DNA from: Termitomyces sp. T153
Taxonomy: Eukaryota > Basidiomycota > Agaricomycetes > Agaricales > Lyophyllaceae
Direction: 5' to 3'
NCBI GenBank assembly: GCA_018296165.2
Contig: JACKQL020000017.1
Span: 248,001 to 312,000, forward strand
DNA: 64,000 bases
A program made the translations under genes and the position numbers. The notes under the pieces are model-generated. The model saw only the letters and a list, made by a program, of their open reading frames with translations. It had not been told where the DNA came from and searched no databases. Below, piece by piece: positions 1 through 12,099 of this stretch; positions within the stretch are counted from its first letter, which is position 1; each line of letters opens with the position of its first letter.

Positions 1-1
1 A

Positions 2-243
2 TGGACTTATCGGAAGCGCCGGCTCAATCATTCATGGGTAGTGCTCCAGACCGCCATTATTGCCTGCCTCTTAAAGAATATTCGGAATGTGGTCATTCTT
101 GCTGGACCTACTGATGACAAGCAAGGAAAGGCTCGAAAAAACGTACTCACCGTCAGACTCGACAGGTGAGTCCACAAAGAACGTGTTCTTCCGATGCTAA
201 CATTTTGCGCGGATTTAGCGAGCTGTGTATATCAAGTCGGTAA
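2..243 (+). other. possible 3' terminal exons of an unidentified gene cut by the window edge
   Basis: From base 2 an open frame runs to 165, where a good donor (gtgagt) begins. A branch-like ctaa at about 197 and an acceptor at 217-218 follow. The joined frame then gives eight codons and a stop at 241-243. The visible 50 or so residues are basic with one hydrophobic stretch. I recognise no family. It could equally be noncoding sequence with chance splice signals, since only the downstream end of any gene would be in the window. Confidence 0.2.
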
Positions 244-515
244 CAAGGAGGTTACTGTTACTCCTCCAACTTCCAGTTCATGATGCAGTCTGCTATATGT
301 TCATCTCCCACTCAAAGCGATACCCCAAGCGAAACCCCTTCCTCACGATGTTATGACTGAAATGACCTTCAACTTTTTTCTCAGGTTTGTCTTATTCCAA
401 GGAATCTGCCCTTGATTTAGGATGTTTGTAGGATTCCCATGTAAGTTTTATGTAGCACTATGATATTCTCAGTTGTCCACCCTCGTAAATTCAGCTTCTC
501 TCCAATTCGTAAGTA
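244..515. other. intergenic, 3' of the mannosidase gene
   Basis: No coding signal is seen here. It would contain the 3' UTR of the minus-strand GH92 gene, and of the partial plus-strand gene if that is real. Confidence 0.4.
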
Positions 516-3500
516 TCAGCGTGCTTGTGAGAATCCGCCCGTGGACAAACTCGCTGGCAGATCACCAAGACAGTCATCGGCGCCAGTTTTATCTGCTGTA
601 AGTGTGATGACAATTTCTCCTCCAACACGGAAGGTATCGTAGAAGTCGAAGTGACAGCGCGATGTCGAGGGCACACCGTTGATGGTGACATTCTGTACGT
701 ACGCAGCTGTGCCAGACGGGATGGTTTTCTGCACGGACTTGGCGTCGTAATTAAGCGTCGTGACAGTAGTGCTGACATTGAGGAAGGAGTTGTGAATGGT
801 ATATTTTGGAATGAAAGGGGAAAGGACGATGAATTCTGTGGTTGAGGGGACTACAAGTAACAATGAGGAATATAGGAGCCGCGAATTGGAGAAGTGTATA
901 CTTACCTGGATAAAGACCAAGGAGGTGGAAGGCGAGAAGGGACGCCATAGCAGCTTGATCGTCATTTCCAGGTAGGCCAGCAGGAGCTGTATTGATGTGT
1001 TAGAAATGATGTTGCGAAATGATTGGACTACAGAGTACTAACTGATATCAAAGTTTTTAAAAACGACCTCTCGAACACGATCGACAGATAAAGCTGGGTG
1101 GTTGGCATAATGGTATCCAATCGGCGTCTATAAAGCGAGAGAATAATCTGAATTGTATTTCAGGAATTCAAGAAAAAAGTACCAACTTGGAAGGACGGCT
1201 CGTTTCCAGCAAGATAATATCCGGCCTGACAAGAGTGAGTCCGGTTAAGTATTATCAAGATTTACTTACATTGAAGAAATGATTCAGACGTTTGACAAAA
1301 GTATCCTGGAAAGAGTGTTGGAAACGTATGTTGACTAAGTGAACACTACACACGTTACCGCCCATAAGGTCAATCAAGTGTGCAGTGTCGTGAGGAGCAA
1401 ACCTGCGGCAAGGTCTGATATCAGTATGGATGTCGAGGGCGACTCATGGACACACACACCAGCTGTACTCCCAGGAAGACGATTCGTAAAATCCAACCAC
1501 ATTATTACTCTGCAAAGAGCAAGCTCGCGATGTATTCTTGTCTTTGGGTGAGCAATCAACGGGATTGGTGAACGCAAACGAGCCGTTTGAGAATCTTTTC
1601 TGCATGAAGCCTTTTGCAAACGCCTCAAGGCCCAAGGCATATTCCAATGCAAATATGACGCACCTTGGAAACCATCACTTTCGACACTAGGGTCCCAAAC
1701 ATTCCGATAGAACTGCCTCCGAAATCAGTCAGATGCATCTAGGTGAAAAAGAAAACGCACCAAAGATCGATTTGTGTACCTCTCCATGTCATCAGTCTTT
1801 CCCAGAAGCTGAGCCACCTGACGAATTCCAAAATCTTCGAAAGCATACTGTAAAGAACCTCAAAAAACTTGTAACAAGCATGAAAATTATGTTGCACTCA
1901 CTTCAAGCGTTCGACTTCCCTCTCTCGTTTGTCGTCCTGTACTGGAGACATCCAGCACTGCAAATGGAACATAGCCAAATTGTCTAGGTCATGGTGTAAG
2001 CTATTGTTTGTGATTACACCGATAAGAGATATTACTTGTAGACGTTGACTTGTCTCCCTTCAATATTCCATTCAGGTGGGTTGAGATCACCGTCAGTCAA
2101 CAACGCTGAATATAATTCATTCAAATCAATGCCTAGACGCTGTGCTTCATTATGATAGTGCATAGCAAAGTGAGAAACGATGATATCGCCGCTCGAACCT
2201 AGATATTTCTCAGCAATTGTATCTCCTCAACAGAAATGAATGTCTACCTCCTTGGGTCCATCCTGGTAAGTTGTTGGCACGACACTCTGGCATCCATCCG
2301 TTTTTTCGCCAACCATCGATATAGCTGTCAACAATCTGCGCATACTCAACGGGCGAGTGAAGTGTCATCAATGGGTAGAAAGTACGGAACTAGATGGGGT
2401 TTTATATCGAGTCATATTCAGGATGTGAACCTAGAGGAATTGCTCACTGTGTCCCAACTGAAGATGAGTCTAACTGAGTATATGCTTCTGTTCAAAACGG
2501 CAAAGACACACCTACAATACAAAGAATCGAAATAGAACGAATTGGTGTTTTCAAAGACTCCTTGAGTTTCTCCGGTAGCATTATTCTGTGCTCAGATGAT
2601 CAGCCACAGCTTAGAACAGGTTCTTGGACAACACCATACCGGAGTCAACGACGCGCGATAGAGCGACGAATACAACAACTCTGTGATATTCTCGGGTGTA
2701 TTCGCAATATCAATATCAACTTTATTGAGCTTCTCCTGCCACTGTGCCTTTGCGTTGGCCATCACCTCCTCAAACGTCGCATCTCCAACTTCACTCTCCG
2801 CATTGGCGCAAGCCTGGTCAGCGGATGCAAAGGAAACCCCTACTCGGAGGATGATCTCTGGCTTTGCTGACTGGTCGACGTCATAAGAAAAGAGAGCGCC
2901 GGATTGATAGACGCCGCCGATAAGGTTTATACTAAGGTTGAGATGAGTCTGACCGAGCCCCTTTGCGTCCAAACCGAAACTGTTGACGCCGGAGATAAAT
3001 CATAAGTACATGAGTCTGTTGTGGAATGTTCCTTACTTGTCACCTGTCCACACACCGTATTCGTCTAGTTTCTGCTGACCTCGGTTCAAGAGGTCGTAAC
3101 ACGCGAAAGCTTGATATGTGAACCTCCCTGGACCAAAGCTGTAATACAGATGTAAAGACACAAGTTCAAACCATTCGGCGTATGATAGTGCACCTTGATC
3201 CCCATCGTCCACCAATTGTGATTCTTCCTTTATCCGGGTCGATATCCATCGTACCTCCAGCGAAAGAGACAGGGAGGTCGTTCGCAAGATCGAGCACGAA
3301 ATATGGCTTGGAGCCAGCTGGGAATGTGAACCTCTCCAAGCCGGCACGTCGTGTTGGCGTTGCTTCCATCATGATGTCGTTGTCCAGCGTTTGTGCAAAG
3401 TATCCAGGAGACGCATCTATTGATAAAGGTGATTAACGAGTAAAATCCAAAGTGGGTGTTTTCACCATCTGTATTGAGTTTGCGAAGTCGCTGCCGGTCG

Positions 3501-4179
3501 GCGAGTCTCGTTGTGCACGTGTCAAATCCGTGCGGGCATAGAACAGGCATCACCTCGAAGTTTCCATAGGTGCCTGTGATGATTTTCCATGTGCTTTAGT
3601 GGTCGATGCGTGTCCGTGCAGCGCTCACCAAGCGAAGATCCAGTACCACTATCATGGAGAGGGCTGATACCACGGATGAATTGAGTTGGATCGACAACGT
3701 ATCCTAGTCAACCTCGATCAGTCTTCCCAGTGGGTCACAGTATGGCATAGAGTACCCGCAGGTGCATAACCAGTAAGGTCCGTCGAAAATTTTACCTAGA
3801 AAAAGTCACTTCTTGACAAGCCGGCGACTACAAGTTATTCTCACCATTCCGAAGGGCAAGGACGCACCAGGGCTGAATTGATAGTGAACTTCTGATGCTC
3901 CCTAATACAACTTTAGGGGTGATACAACATACCATACATCTCCATCGTTATCTGAATGCCAATTTCAATTTTACTCAAAAGAACTGTCAAGTCAATAGAA
4001 CAAGACACTGTACCTGTCCCGATGAAGGGGTTGACAAATGCAGTGTAGTCAGGATTAGATTGGTGAGCAGCTGCCTGGATGGCTGCAGAAATTCTCTTTT
4101 GTACATCAGGCGAAGGCTGAGCTGAGGCCCACAACACTATAGAAAGGGTCACTGCCGCCGAAGCGCGAGAGAAGATCAT
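516..4179 (-). CDS. GH92 family alpha-1,2-mannosidase, secreted, many introns
   Basis: Glycoside hydrolase family 92 enzymes are calcium-dependent exo-alpha-mannosidases that trim mannose from N-glycans and mannans. Reading from 4179, a signal peptide (hydrophobic core SAAVTLSIVLWASA) is followed by the family's N-terminal motif VNPFIGTG. A later exon has PGASLPFGMV near 3850. Internal exons carry RVGVSFASADQACANAE (about 2830) and ESSSWEYSW (about 1470), which fits the general-acid region. The GNDDQAAM motif near 965 matches the conserved acidic pair near the catalytic base. The C-terminal beta domain ends at 516. The start at 4179 is chosen because the upstream codons of the same frame are unlike a signal peptide. 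The gene appears intact with more than ten short introns. It lies downstream of the peptidyl-tRNA hydrolase gene in the same orientation. Its substrate is not known from sequence; several similar paralogues are usual in these fungi. Confidence 0.88.
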
Positions 4180-4758
4180 AGGCAAGTAGGGGTTGGAATT
4201 GAAATCGTGTCTTCCCGTCAGCCCCTTATCAATGTCTTCGAACCCGGCCAGAAGCACATGGAAGGTGTCAACCGAGCCAAACTTTTACCTCATGTTTCAA
4301 TGAACGCAGAAAGGCAGGCCTGGAGCTGGCAAAAAATAAATGTGGCCCGGAGGGCGGTGCGGCATCGAAGTTCACGGTGTCTCGTGATCACTTTGCATAG
4401 TATTCCAAGGTATGGCTACATCATCATGTGCTCGGCGATCCAAAGAATATACCTGTGAGAGGAATACCTGTGAGAGGAATAATCTGTACTAGGCTTCGCA
4501 AGCAATGATACATAGCGAAGAAAGGTAATTTTCAGCGTCTTCTACCCCAAGAGGAACGAAAGTCCCGCCCCAACGACATTCATGGACGGTACCTCATGTA
4601 CTAGACAGGTGATCAGTCGTAAACGACAATCGAGGCATCTTCTGGAAGAGCTGCCTTGCGACTGAACTAGGGTAAGATGCCTAATCATCATGCATAAGTA
4701 CTCCAAGGATTTTGACCCAAGTACTCACGTGCTGAAAGATGCATGGTCAGTGTACCGG
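4180..4758. promoter_or_regulatory. intergenic region upstream of the GH92 gene
   Basis: This 579-bp gap separates two minus-strand genes and must hold the mannosidase promoter and the hydrolase 3' UTR. It contains a perfect 15-bp tandem duplication (acctgtgagaggaat at 4451-4465 and 4466-4480). I see no clear TATA box. Confidence 0.35.
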
Positions 4759-5416
4759 TCAGTTTTGAAGCGCGACTTTCTCTATTCCTGATAGGAGAAG
4801 GTCGAGTCCTTCGTTCGCCCAGAAATGACGTTCGTGCGACGATAATTTGTTCATGACGTATGTAGCTGCGTCAGTATCGTCGCGTCCTATACCGATGCGG
4901 AACCGGTGGAAGTTCATGTCGTTTCCCAATGCAGAAATGATACTCTTGACGCCGTTGTGTCCGTTGGCTGAGCCTCCTAGTCTGGTGTGCATAGTTTCGA
5001 CTTTATGCGATAAGGAGTCTGAGATGACGATCATAGACTTTGGTGATTGGACAGTCTTGCGACAGACAGCAGCAATAGAAGGGCCAGAAACATTCATAAG
5101 AGATTCTGACAAAATCAATGAGTCCTCGTCAACGTCAGAAGATGGCACATACTAGACTTGAATAGGTGGAGAGAGACCATCGTTTCTCCGATTATGACGG
5201 TGCCGTGCCCCGCAAAACCAGACCGGTCCGCAGACAAAGTGATATCAAGACGAGTAGCGAGTGAGTCGATGATCAGTTGGCCAACACTGGAAGAACGTGC
5301 ATGAGATACAAGAGGTCGCTGACCATGAAGAACAAAAAAACGTGCCTATGCCGAGTAAGAGGTAAAGGAAGGTTTCCAAGACCAACAATAAGAATTCTAG
5401 GAAGAGACACAGGCAT
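4759..5416 (-). CDS. peptidyl-tRNA hydrolase, bacterial/mitochondrial Pth type
   Basis: Pth cleaves the ester bond of peptidyl-tRNAs dropped from ribosomes and recycles the tRNA; fungal Pth1-type enzymes are usually mitochondrial. The start at 5416 gives an N-terminus with LIVGLGN, containing the family's active-site Asn. Two introns are needed. The first (5345-5287, 59 bp) has a GC donor and AG acceptor and restores TRHSVG with the catalytic His. The second (5152-5106, 47 bp, GT-AG) restores the KSKSLMNVSG motif that matches KPxTxMNxSG. The later segment VISDSLSHKVE supplies the catalytic Asp, and LGGSANGHNGVKSI is the family signature. The protein is about 183 residues, normal for Pth. It is divergent from the receptor gene at 5706. 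Reading on through intron 2 produces a longer open frame that loses the MNxSG alignment, so I reject it. Confidence 0.9.
5287..5345 (-). other. GC-AG intron in the peptidyl-tRNA hydrolase gene
   Basis: On the minus strand the intron begins gcacgt and ends ttccag. Joining exon end cggcatag to tgttggcc gives RHSVG in frame, exactly the family motif. The only GT donor nearby gives either a frameshift with this acceptor or a 23-bp intron with an earlier acceptor, too short to splice. Confidence 0.75.
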
Positions 5417-5705
5417 TTCTAAGGTCTAGAGGGGTATTTGGGAGATTAAGCTGTGCTACAGTAACAAGACAGTCATTATTTTACTAATTAAAGACAAAAC
5501 AAACACAAAAAACGCAGTGGTGACTCAGAATCCCTATCCATCAACAATTTAGTCAGCCGCCCATACATAGGATCAATTTTTGCATTTGTTCTTCAATTGT
5601 TCCGTGATGAGTCCGTCGTATCACTTATCACAAGCTTGAACTGTTTGTTCTTTGACGTGTCTTCTCTCTTTCTTTCATATTTCATTCTTTCCTCCGCGCG
5701 CCGCG
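5417..5705. promoter_or_regulatory. shared divergent promoter region
   Basis: This 289-bp gap between the hydrolase (-) and the receptor (+) must serve both genes. The stretch just before 5706 is pyrimidine-rich (cttctctctttctttc), a common feature upstream of starts in filamentous fungi. Confidence 0.5.
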
Positions 5706-7690
5706 ATGAGTTATCTATCAACAGCAACAGCACTTGATATCGATACCACATCCCTCATCTACAAACGACGACGTCGCTTATCAACCCCCGCATCCAGGCC
5801 ACCAACAAAGTTGCAATTATGTCAACAGATGCCTCTGTCTCTTGAGGCTCTCGATCTTTCTCTAGCATCTCCCACGCAAACTCTAGCTTCGTTACGATTC
5901 CTTGTCCTTTCATACCTCGCGGAACTCGAGCAACGATTGTCCAACTTTGAGTCGCCAGATTTTGAAGTATGGAAGGCGATGGGGGAACTTACCATCGAGG
6001 ATGCTAGGCAATGGGCTCGGACGGCCCTGGAAATGCTCGAGGGGATCCGTGCGGACGTATGCTCTCATCTTCCGGAATTACACTTTGCAGAATTGTCGGT
6101 GGAAACCTTCAAATCCCATATTCCCGACCTTCTAGATGCCTCTGGGCTCAATGAAGTGTGCATTCATCTTCCTGAAATGCCCCATCTACTTGATATCCCT
6201 GACGTCCGCACCCGAATTTCTAACATGAGACACAAGTTCGATGATGTTCGATCCCGGTTTATCGATCTAGATTTCAAGAAACCGTTACATTATATTCCAA
6301 CCTTATCTAGCCGTTTAGATAACCTACACTCTCATCTTGCGTCCCTAGCACTCCCTTCGCGGTTCGAAATAGCAACTCTTGCATCCAGCGCATTGGTCTC
6401 TGACCTACTTGAAGCACTGTCGTCTTCAGAGCTTGTCACGGACATCTTAAGCGCTAGTCCGAAGGAGTTTGTCGAGGAGACAGAAGATATGATCCACAAG
6501 GCCGCCAATGATGTTGCCAATGCTGTCAAACACTCGCTACAAGGTGTCCGCTTGCTTCAGTACTCAGAGCTACCTGAGCAATGGCAGAATAACCCCTTTG
6601 TAACTTATGGCTACCGGTAGGTTGTCCTCCTCTGCGCCTAGCACTCATTTATTTGTTTCTTCTAGATTTATACCCTTAGAAAAATGGCCTCTGATATTCT
6701 TGTCACTATTTGCTCTCCATAATGAAACATGTCAGTTTTTCATCTCGTCTGCCACAGTTTCCTATCTTCTGACATAGTTTGCAGTAAATATCCATACTCA
6801 CCTCATCCCTTTTCTGCTATGGGGGCTAAACTCAATACCATTCACCAACTCGACCTCGATTGTCGATATACCCGAGCGGCTGTTCATGTTTTTTGCCCTC
6901 CTTTGCCTCTTCGCTAGCGCTGTATGGCATACCATGTCTGGGTGTGCGGATGGCAAGAGTATGGACCTTTGTGCCCGCATTGACTACGTTGGCATTGGCT
7001 GGTAAAACACCTGTTTTCATTCTTCATGTTACAACCCTATTTACGACTGCCAGGCTGATTAGTGCAAGCGTTGGCACCGTTGTATACTATGGCTACACGT
7101 GTCATCCAGGGCTGGGCCAAGTCTTCTTGCTATTCTGCTTCCTCACTGGGCTTGCGGGCAACGTTTTCCCCTTCATGGATTGGTTCAACAGACCTGAATA
7201 TCGGGTAAGACTGTCTCTTTTTGTCCACTCAATTCCTCCACTTATTCACGCCGTCTAGAATCTACGCGTTCTGTTCTTCCTAAGTCTTGCGTTTTCCGCC
7301 ATTGCACCACTCGCAGGGCTCGTTGTCATTCATTCATGGCGAGAGATGTTCACTTATATCGGTTCGTGGCTACCAGTCATTCATTATTGCAAAACTTGTT
7401 GACTCCTTATCTAGGACCCATTGTGCCTTCGCTTGCCTCTTACCTCATTGGCCTCGCGTTCTACGTGATGCACTTCCCCGAACGTATCCTTCCCCGGCGC
7501 ATCCAGCACAAACTCGATTGTATCGGCGGTAGTAGGTCTTCATCCCAATATCATGTTCTAGAACTTTCATCGATCTTCTATTATAGGCTCGCATTGCATC
7601 TGGCATTGTTTCATCGTGCTTGCGGTCAGCCAGCATCGAACAGCAATGGCGTCGCTTAGAACGGGCCTTCAGTGCCTGGCATCGCCTTAA
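5706..7690 (+). CDS. PAQR / Izh-type seven-helix receptor with a long N-terminal domain
   Basis: PAQR (hemolysin III) proteins are integral membrane proteins with a zinc site; the fungal Izh group is linked to zinc and sterol homeostasis. Seven exons (5706-6616, 6666-6730, 6785-7001, 7054-7204, 7259-7361, 7415-7528, 7587-7690) join to 554 residues. Family hallmarks are all present: HNETLNIHTH entering helix 1, a conserved His after helix 2 (AVWHTMSG), DYVGIG, and the C-terminal SHCIWH whose HxxxH pair completes the zinc site. The first 300 or so residues form a soluble, helix-rich extension that is not part of the PAQR fold. Yeast Izh3 also has a long N-terminus, so an Izh3-like role is a reasonable inference. 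An in-frame upstream ATG at 5652 would add 18 residues encoded by the pyrimidine-rich leader; I prefer 5706. Confidence 0.9.
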
Positions 7691-8022
7691 TCATTTTAAT
7701 ATGGAACATATGAACCTTCACATTTCGTCTGTTGACATGATTATTGCACTTTAACTCAGCCCAACATATGCGAATGTAGCGCAGAGTCGATCAAGAGTGT
7801 ATCGTATACATATAACATATATAGATCATAATACGTATTACATTGGAGCCAGAAATAGTATGATACAGCATGATGCATACATAGGCTTTGGTTGCCGCAT
7901 CAGGAACTTCTTAAAGAAAAATATTCAAGAGCGATTTCGACGTTGGGGTGAGGGATGACAGATAGGAGCGATGACAGATAGGACACCGACCCAGTAGTTG
8001 TCCGTTATCTGGACTACCCGTA
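7691..8022. other. convergent intergenic region
   Basis: This lies between the 3' ends of the receptor (+) and an unknown gene (-). It includes an AT-rich stretch (about 7790-7870) typical of fungal 3' ends. Nothing else is recognised. Confidence 0.4.
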
Positions 8023-8836
8023 TCATGTGAACGCATTCGAAGGGTGCATATCCGGGCCCAACACGGCCACCTCTGGGTCCCCGATAATCCTTGCAGTGTC
8101 CCTGGATAAATGGATAATTGGGAGTGAGATGGCGGCGGTAGAAGAAGGTAATTCTGGAACACTAACCACTACGATTCTTTCACAAATCTCACCGACTTGA
8201 AGAACTAGGTCAGGAACCGTTCTACAATCACGGTGCCTGCTGAGGGGTATGGCGAGGTTTATGTGAGTATATCCTGCAAGCTATACACCAAATCAGAAAG
8301 ACAGAAAAAGGCAGGTAGGTGAGATTCAGACCCACATAAAAACCAATGACCGGGGGCTGCACAGAAGCCAGACGCCTTATGACCTCGAACTCAGTAATTC
8401 CGTGAAGGAGGTTGAACGCCGGACGGATTGTGGCCCAGTTTCTCATTTCATACAATGGGAACCCGGGTAAATTACGAGAGACGAGAGACTGGCATTCGAT
8501 CACGACTCGTGGTGTGGAAGTGGGTTTGGGTGGTGCGGAGAGCAACGGCATCGAAACGCGCACGCCCCGTTGAAGTTGTCCAGCGATCCGCGCTTCAACT
8601 TCGGCAATCAACTCCGAGATGGGCGGCAATCGGACTTGTGCCGTAGCGTGGTGATTTTGCTCTCCTGCGCCACGAGGAAGGACAGTCTCCGGTGGCACAG
8701 CCGCTGAATCATGCGTAACACCCCAACCGTTACGAGAAAGTTGTACGGGTGCTTGGCGTTCGTTAATCGGTCCAAGGCTTGGAAGCGTGATTTTTCCGAG
8801 ATTTCGGGCGTTCTGGGCAGCAAAGAAAGTAGACAT
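8023..8836 (-). CDS. hypothetical protein, two exons
   Basis: The first exon starts at ATG 8836 and runs to 8332. A GT-AG intron (8331-8274, 58 bp) leads to a second exon ending at 8023, about 251 residues in all. This model is preferred over reading through the intron because the second-exon frame stays open for about 85 codons across a region where the read-through frame stops at once. The middle of the protein (about residues 75-165) has mixed hydrophobic and charged content suggesting a folded domain; the N-terminal 70 residues look disordered. I see no signal peptide, no convincing membrane helix and no known motif. A CPIC-containing frame downstream (to 7911) hints at an alternative C-terminus but lacks the rest of a zinc-binding pattern. 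Confidence 0.5.
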
Positions 8837-9265
8837 GGGAGGGCCGGTAAGGTTGGCTGATTGTGGACTGTGGGTGGTATGTGTGACCTATCAGTCGTGT
8901 GCAATTTATATTTGAGTATCAAAGCTGAACATTCTGGTGCTCTGGCCAGTCGTTGAAGAACTTTGGCCGAAGGGTCATTGATCCGAGGTAAGATTTCCTA
9001 ATGGAGGCCTGGATCAATGAACGTCAGTAACTTCGTGGGCCAGGCCGATTCAACCGCTTTGGATACGGGACCTGAAACAATGAGTGAAGTTTATCATCAC
9101 ACCGCTGCATCTGTTTGTACCTCAGAACTTGAGGTGCAAATCTTGGTTTGTATGCATTACAAACAGATCATAAGGAATCATATAGAGATACGTGAAGACA
9201 TGACTGGAGAAAATTATGGTCGCAATCAACAAAAATACTCAAACGCAAATAGTACCGTCTCCTCT
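8837..9265. other. intergenic region between two minus-strand genes
   Basis: This is the presumed promoter of the gene starting at 8836 and the 3' UTR of the DUF6533-like gene. Short open frames here are low-complexity or shadows. Nothing specific is seen. Confidence 0.35.
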
Positions 9266-10985
9266 TCAGGCGGTGATTGTTTCCTCGGACAACTTCTCTT
9301 TGCCATTGGCCACCGTGGAGGACATTTTTCCATGGGCCATACCTGCGAAGAATGGTTCCTTAGAATATGTAAGACCGTCGTGACCATTGCCTTCTGTTGT
9401 TGATAAAGACTCGTCATTGTCATAATCAAATCCGTCGTTCACTGTTGTACCAAGTGGTCCGATGGCCCTCGAGGCAAAGTGTAATGATCCAAGCGGTGGA
9501 TCCGCTTCATCACTGTCGTCAAAATAGATTGATCGGAGCATGAGCAAGAATCTGCAGATGATGATTGTTCGAAAGCTGTATATTGGTGTCAATGTGTGAA
9601 GAGGTAGTGAAATCCTATTAACGTACACTGGAGTGTAATAAGGTACGACCCAATAGTCATACCCCACGACAGGTTGAGGCTATCCAGATAATCAGACACC
9701 GCTCCATACCAATAATTATCATATTGTCTACGTACAACGTGGTCGAACTTAGGGCCCAACTGGATCAGGGCCGGTAGAAAGTCAAGAAGGAATTAGAAGG
9801 CTTACGATAAGAACGAGCATGTCCGCAAGTGAAAGTATGAGGAGAGCTCTTAGTTGACAGTCGAACCCTCGAGTGAATAAGATAGGAATAAAATGACGAC
9901 AGCAACTTACAAAAAATATATCGTTCCTTGATAGGATAGACCACCAAGTGTCAGACGTACTTTTAACAAGAATAGAAAGATGAATTTTACCATCTCTAAG
10001 AAGTAAGCGTCCGAGTCCCGGTTTCTTAGAGTCAGTCAAGTTGATAGTGTTTCGGAGATGAAATGTCTTCCGAATGGTGACGATTATTACAATAGTCTCT
10101 GAGAGGATGTCTGCAACGATACCGGCGATCCTCACTGTTGAAATATTTTTAAACAAGCCTATTTTATTTGGAAAGAGGGACGGTGGGTGCTCCTGTACAA
10201 TGTGGATGAGTCGAAGAATGCTTATCTCTCTCCAAATCCAACAACTCACACTATGGTCATGGGCTGACTGCGACGCAAGATAAGTCAACTGGCACCCATA
10301 TCGATCAACGGCCGAGGACCATTGATGAGCATAAGAATACTGAATTTCGTTGATGAAAATACGGATTACTCCCAATTGCAGATCGCACATACACTCGGCG
10401 CTATAATTGAGGGAAGGCACAGTAGGAAAATGAACACAGCGAGTGGCCAATTTTTTCCCTGGAGAGCATAAACTCTCAATGATGAAAACACTGTACAATC
10501 GCGTCATTAGCGATAGGAGTATATGTGAAGATTCATAACGTACGTCCAAAGGCGATACTACGCAATATCATGGGAAATATCTGAACCCTAACAACGATGT
10601 CACAACTGCAGAACAGTCAGCAAGGCATAACTTCTGTTTGTAGGCTGGAAACAAACCCCTAGTCAAAGAATTAGGTGAGAAAGCATCACATTCGAGCTGT
10701 ATTTACATACGCGAGGTGACATGTACCATGACGCAAGGAATAATATGGATATCTTTTCGAGAAGGGTCCCGTAACGAAGCAATGCATATAACACTGTCGC
10801 GCCGGAAATTTTCTTGCACCAGATCTTGGAAACTTCAACGTCCAATGTTACAACGTGGTCCCAGATGAGAAGTGCTAAGTGATAACAATGAATAAATGAT
10901 CTCCTATTGAATAACCAGTGGCATACCGACGGAGGCGATGCTACAGCATGCAAAGGCACTATGGCAAGATCAACACGATGCAATT
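9266..10985 (-). CDS. DUF6533-like multi-helix membrane protein, ends of model uncertain
   Basis: Agaricomycetes carry large families of seven-helix proteins with an N-terminal DUF6533 domain of unknown function. Near 10870-10740 this gene has ALLIWDHVVTLDVEVSKIW, the typical D-x2-TL-x2-E-x3-IW pattern of that domain, followed by helix-like segments. The C-terminal part has TIIICRFLLMLR followed by a soluble acidic tail with FASRAIGPLG, resembling the usual FASRxxGxLG tail. The stop is at 9266. Many exons are implied because long open frames in between (for example 10549-9782) run through introns. An intron from about 10926 to 10872 (gtatgc to ttag) fits if the preceding exon reads AFACCSIASV, but I could not fix the start codon. 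The function is unknown; these proteins are often compared to receptors without proof. Confidence 0.6.
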
Positions 10986-12099
10986 CGAGTTATGAAGACC
11001 CTACGCACAATTCAAATACCTGGAAAAGTGTCATGAACACAGGTCGATCGAGTATAGATTCGAGCCGCGCGCCAGGATGTTTCCCATATATTCATAATAT
11101 AACTATTGGCATTCTCAATCAGAAACTTACGAGAGGCTTTCTACCTCATTGAAACGAGGACTAGGTACACAACGATCAGGGGCTCCTGAATTGGAAGACG
11201 TAAAAGTGACTCATGTGAGATCCAGCCTGCCAAGAGTGCAGTAATGGCGAAGAAGGCGGATCTCAAAATCTATGCCTTGTAAGCTCAATCACGGTATTAT
11301 GACAAATATAGACGCAACCATCTCGTGCAACTAGCCAACCTTTCACTTGTTAAACGGAATCTCGAGGGAAGTATATATCTGTAGAGATTATCTCTTCTGT
11401 TGAAGGCTTGAACTCTGAAACCGTCACGCGGAGGGGTATTGTGGAAGTGCCGGTGACAGTGAATATCTGCCAGTCTGTCACCGATTGATACGACTCGAGG
11501 TCCGGAGTTGTTTAGACACTGATGGATTAAAACTTAACGTACTTGGGAATGCAAGTTCGGCAAGAGCCGGTTAAGTCCTGGACTCAAGATTTACCCAAGT
11601 TTGTTCTTTGATCTAATCCACCATGTGCGATTGGTCTATACGCTGTAGGACATGTATCAACTGTGACTTCGGTTTTATATCTGACATGAGACTTGATCGC
11701 TACCAGGACCTCATATATATTGTTTGTGGCGTTGACTTCTCAGCTGTAAGTATCCCGACTCCAAAATGCTTTACAGTGCCCCGAGTAGATGGCTGTAACG
11801 CTTGGAAGAAAAGCAGGGTTTGATTATCTGATAACGATAACATCACCACGTTAGAACACGGCCTAAGCTATCGCATACCGTGACTGAGGTTGGGTTGGGT
11901 TGAGTTACGGTTAGTCCGACTTTCTTCCTTCAAATTTTTGGTGATAGCGTTTTGTCAAGGGGAGTGGCGCCATAGCCCTTGCCCGCACAGTGTTGGTCTA
12001 GGATTCAGACCAAGCCTGGGAGAGTATCTGTCATGTCTACCGCGAGGAAATGCCTTACACATAAAGTGTGGGACTACAGGCCCATAGGGGTGACATCAT
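10986..12099. other. gap with no recognised gene
   Basis: About 1.1 kb upstream of the DUF6533-like gene. Its first exon or promoter should lie in the first 200 bp. The rest has only short open frames with no family resemblance. A short G-rich run (ggttgggttggg near 11888) is not repeated enough to be telomeric. Confidence 0.3.

Noticed and set aside
4759..5148. 129-codon open frame as the start of peptidyl-tRNA hydrolase
   Set aside because: Its first codons read through an intron; splicing at 5152-5106 restores the family motif and links to the true N-terminus.
5319..5341. GT-AG intron in peptidyl-tRNA hydrolase using the nearby GT
   Set aside because: It would be 23 bp long, too short to splice, and would insert extra residues between RH and SVG.
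7911..8162. CPIC-containing frame as a RING finger
   Set aside because: The remaining zinc ligands of a RING are not in place, and the alternative spliced frame gives a better gene model.
9782..10549. 255-codon minus-strand open frame as a single exon
   Set aside because: It runs through probable introns of the DUF6533-like gene and loses the helix pattern for part of its length.
11880..11915. Telomere-like ggttgggttggg
   Set aside because: Only two imperfect repeats, in mid-contig, not a fungal telomere unit array.
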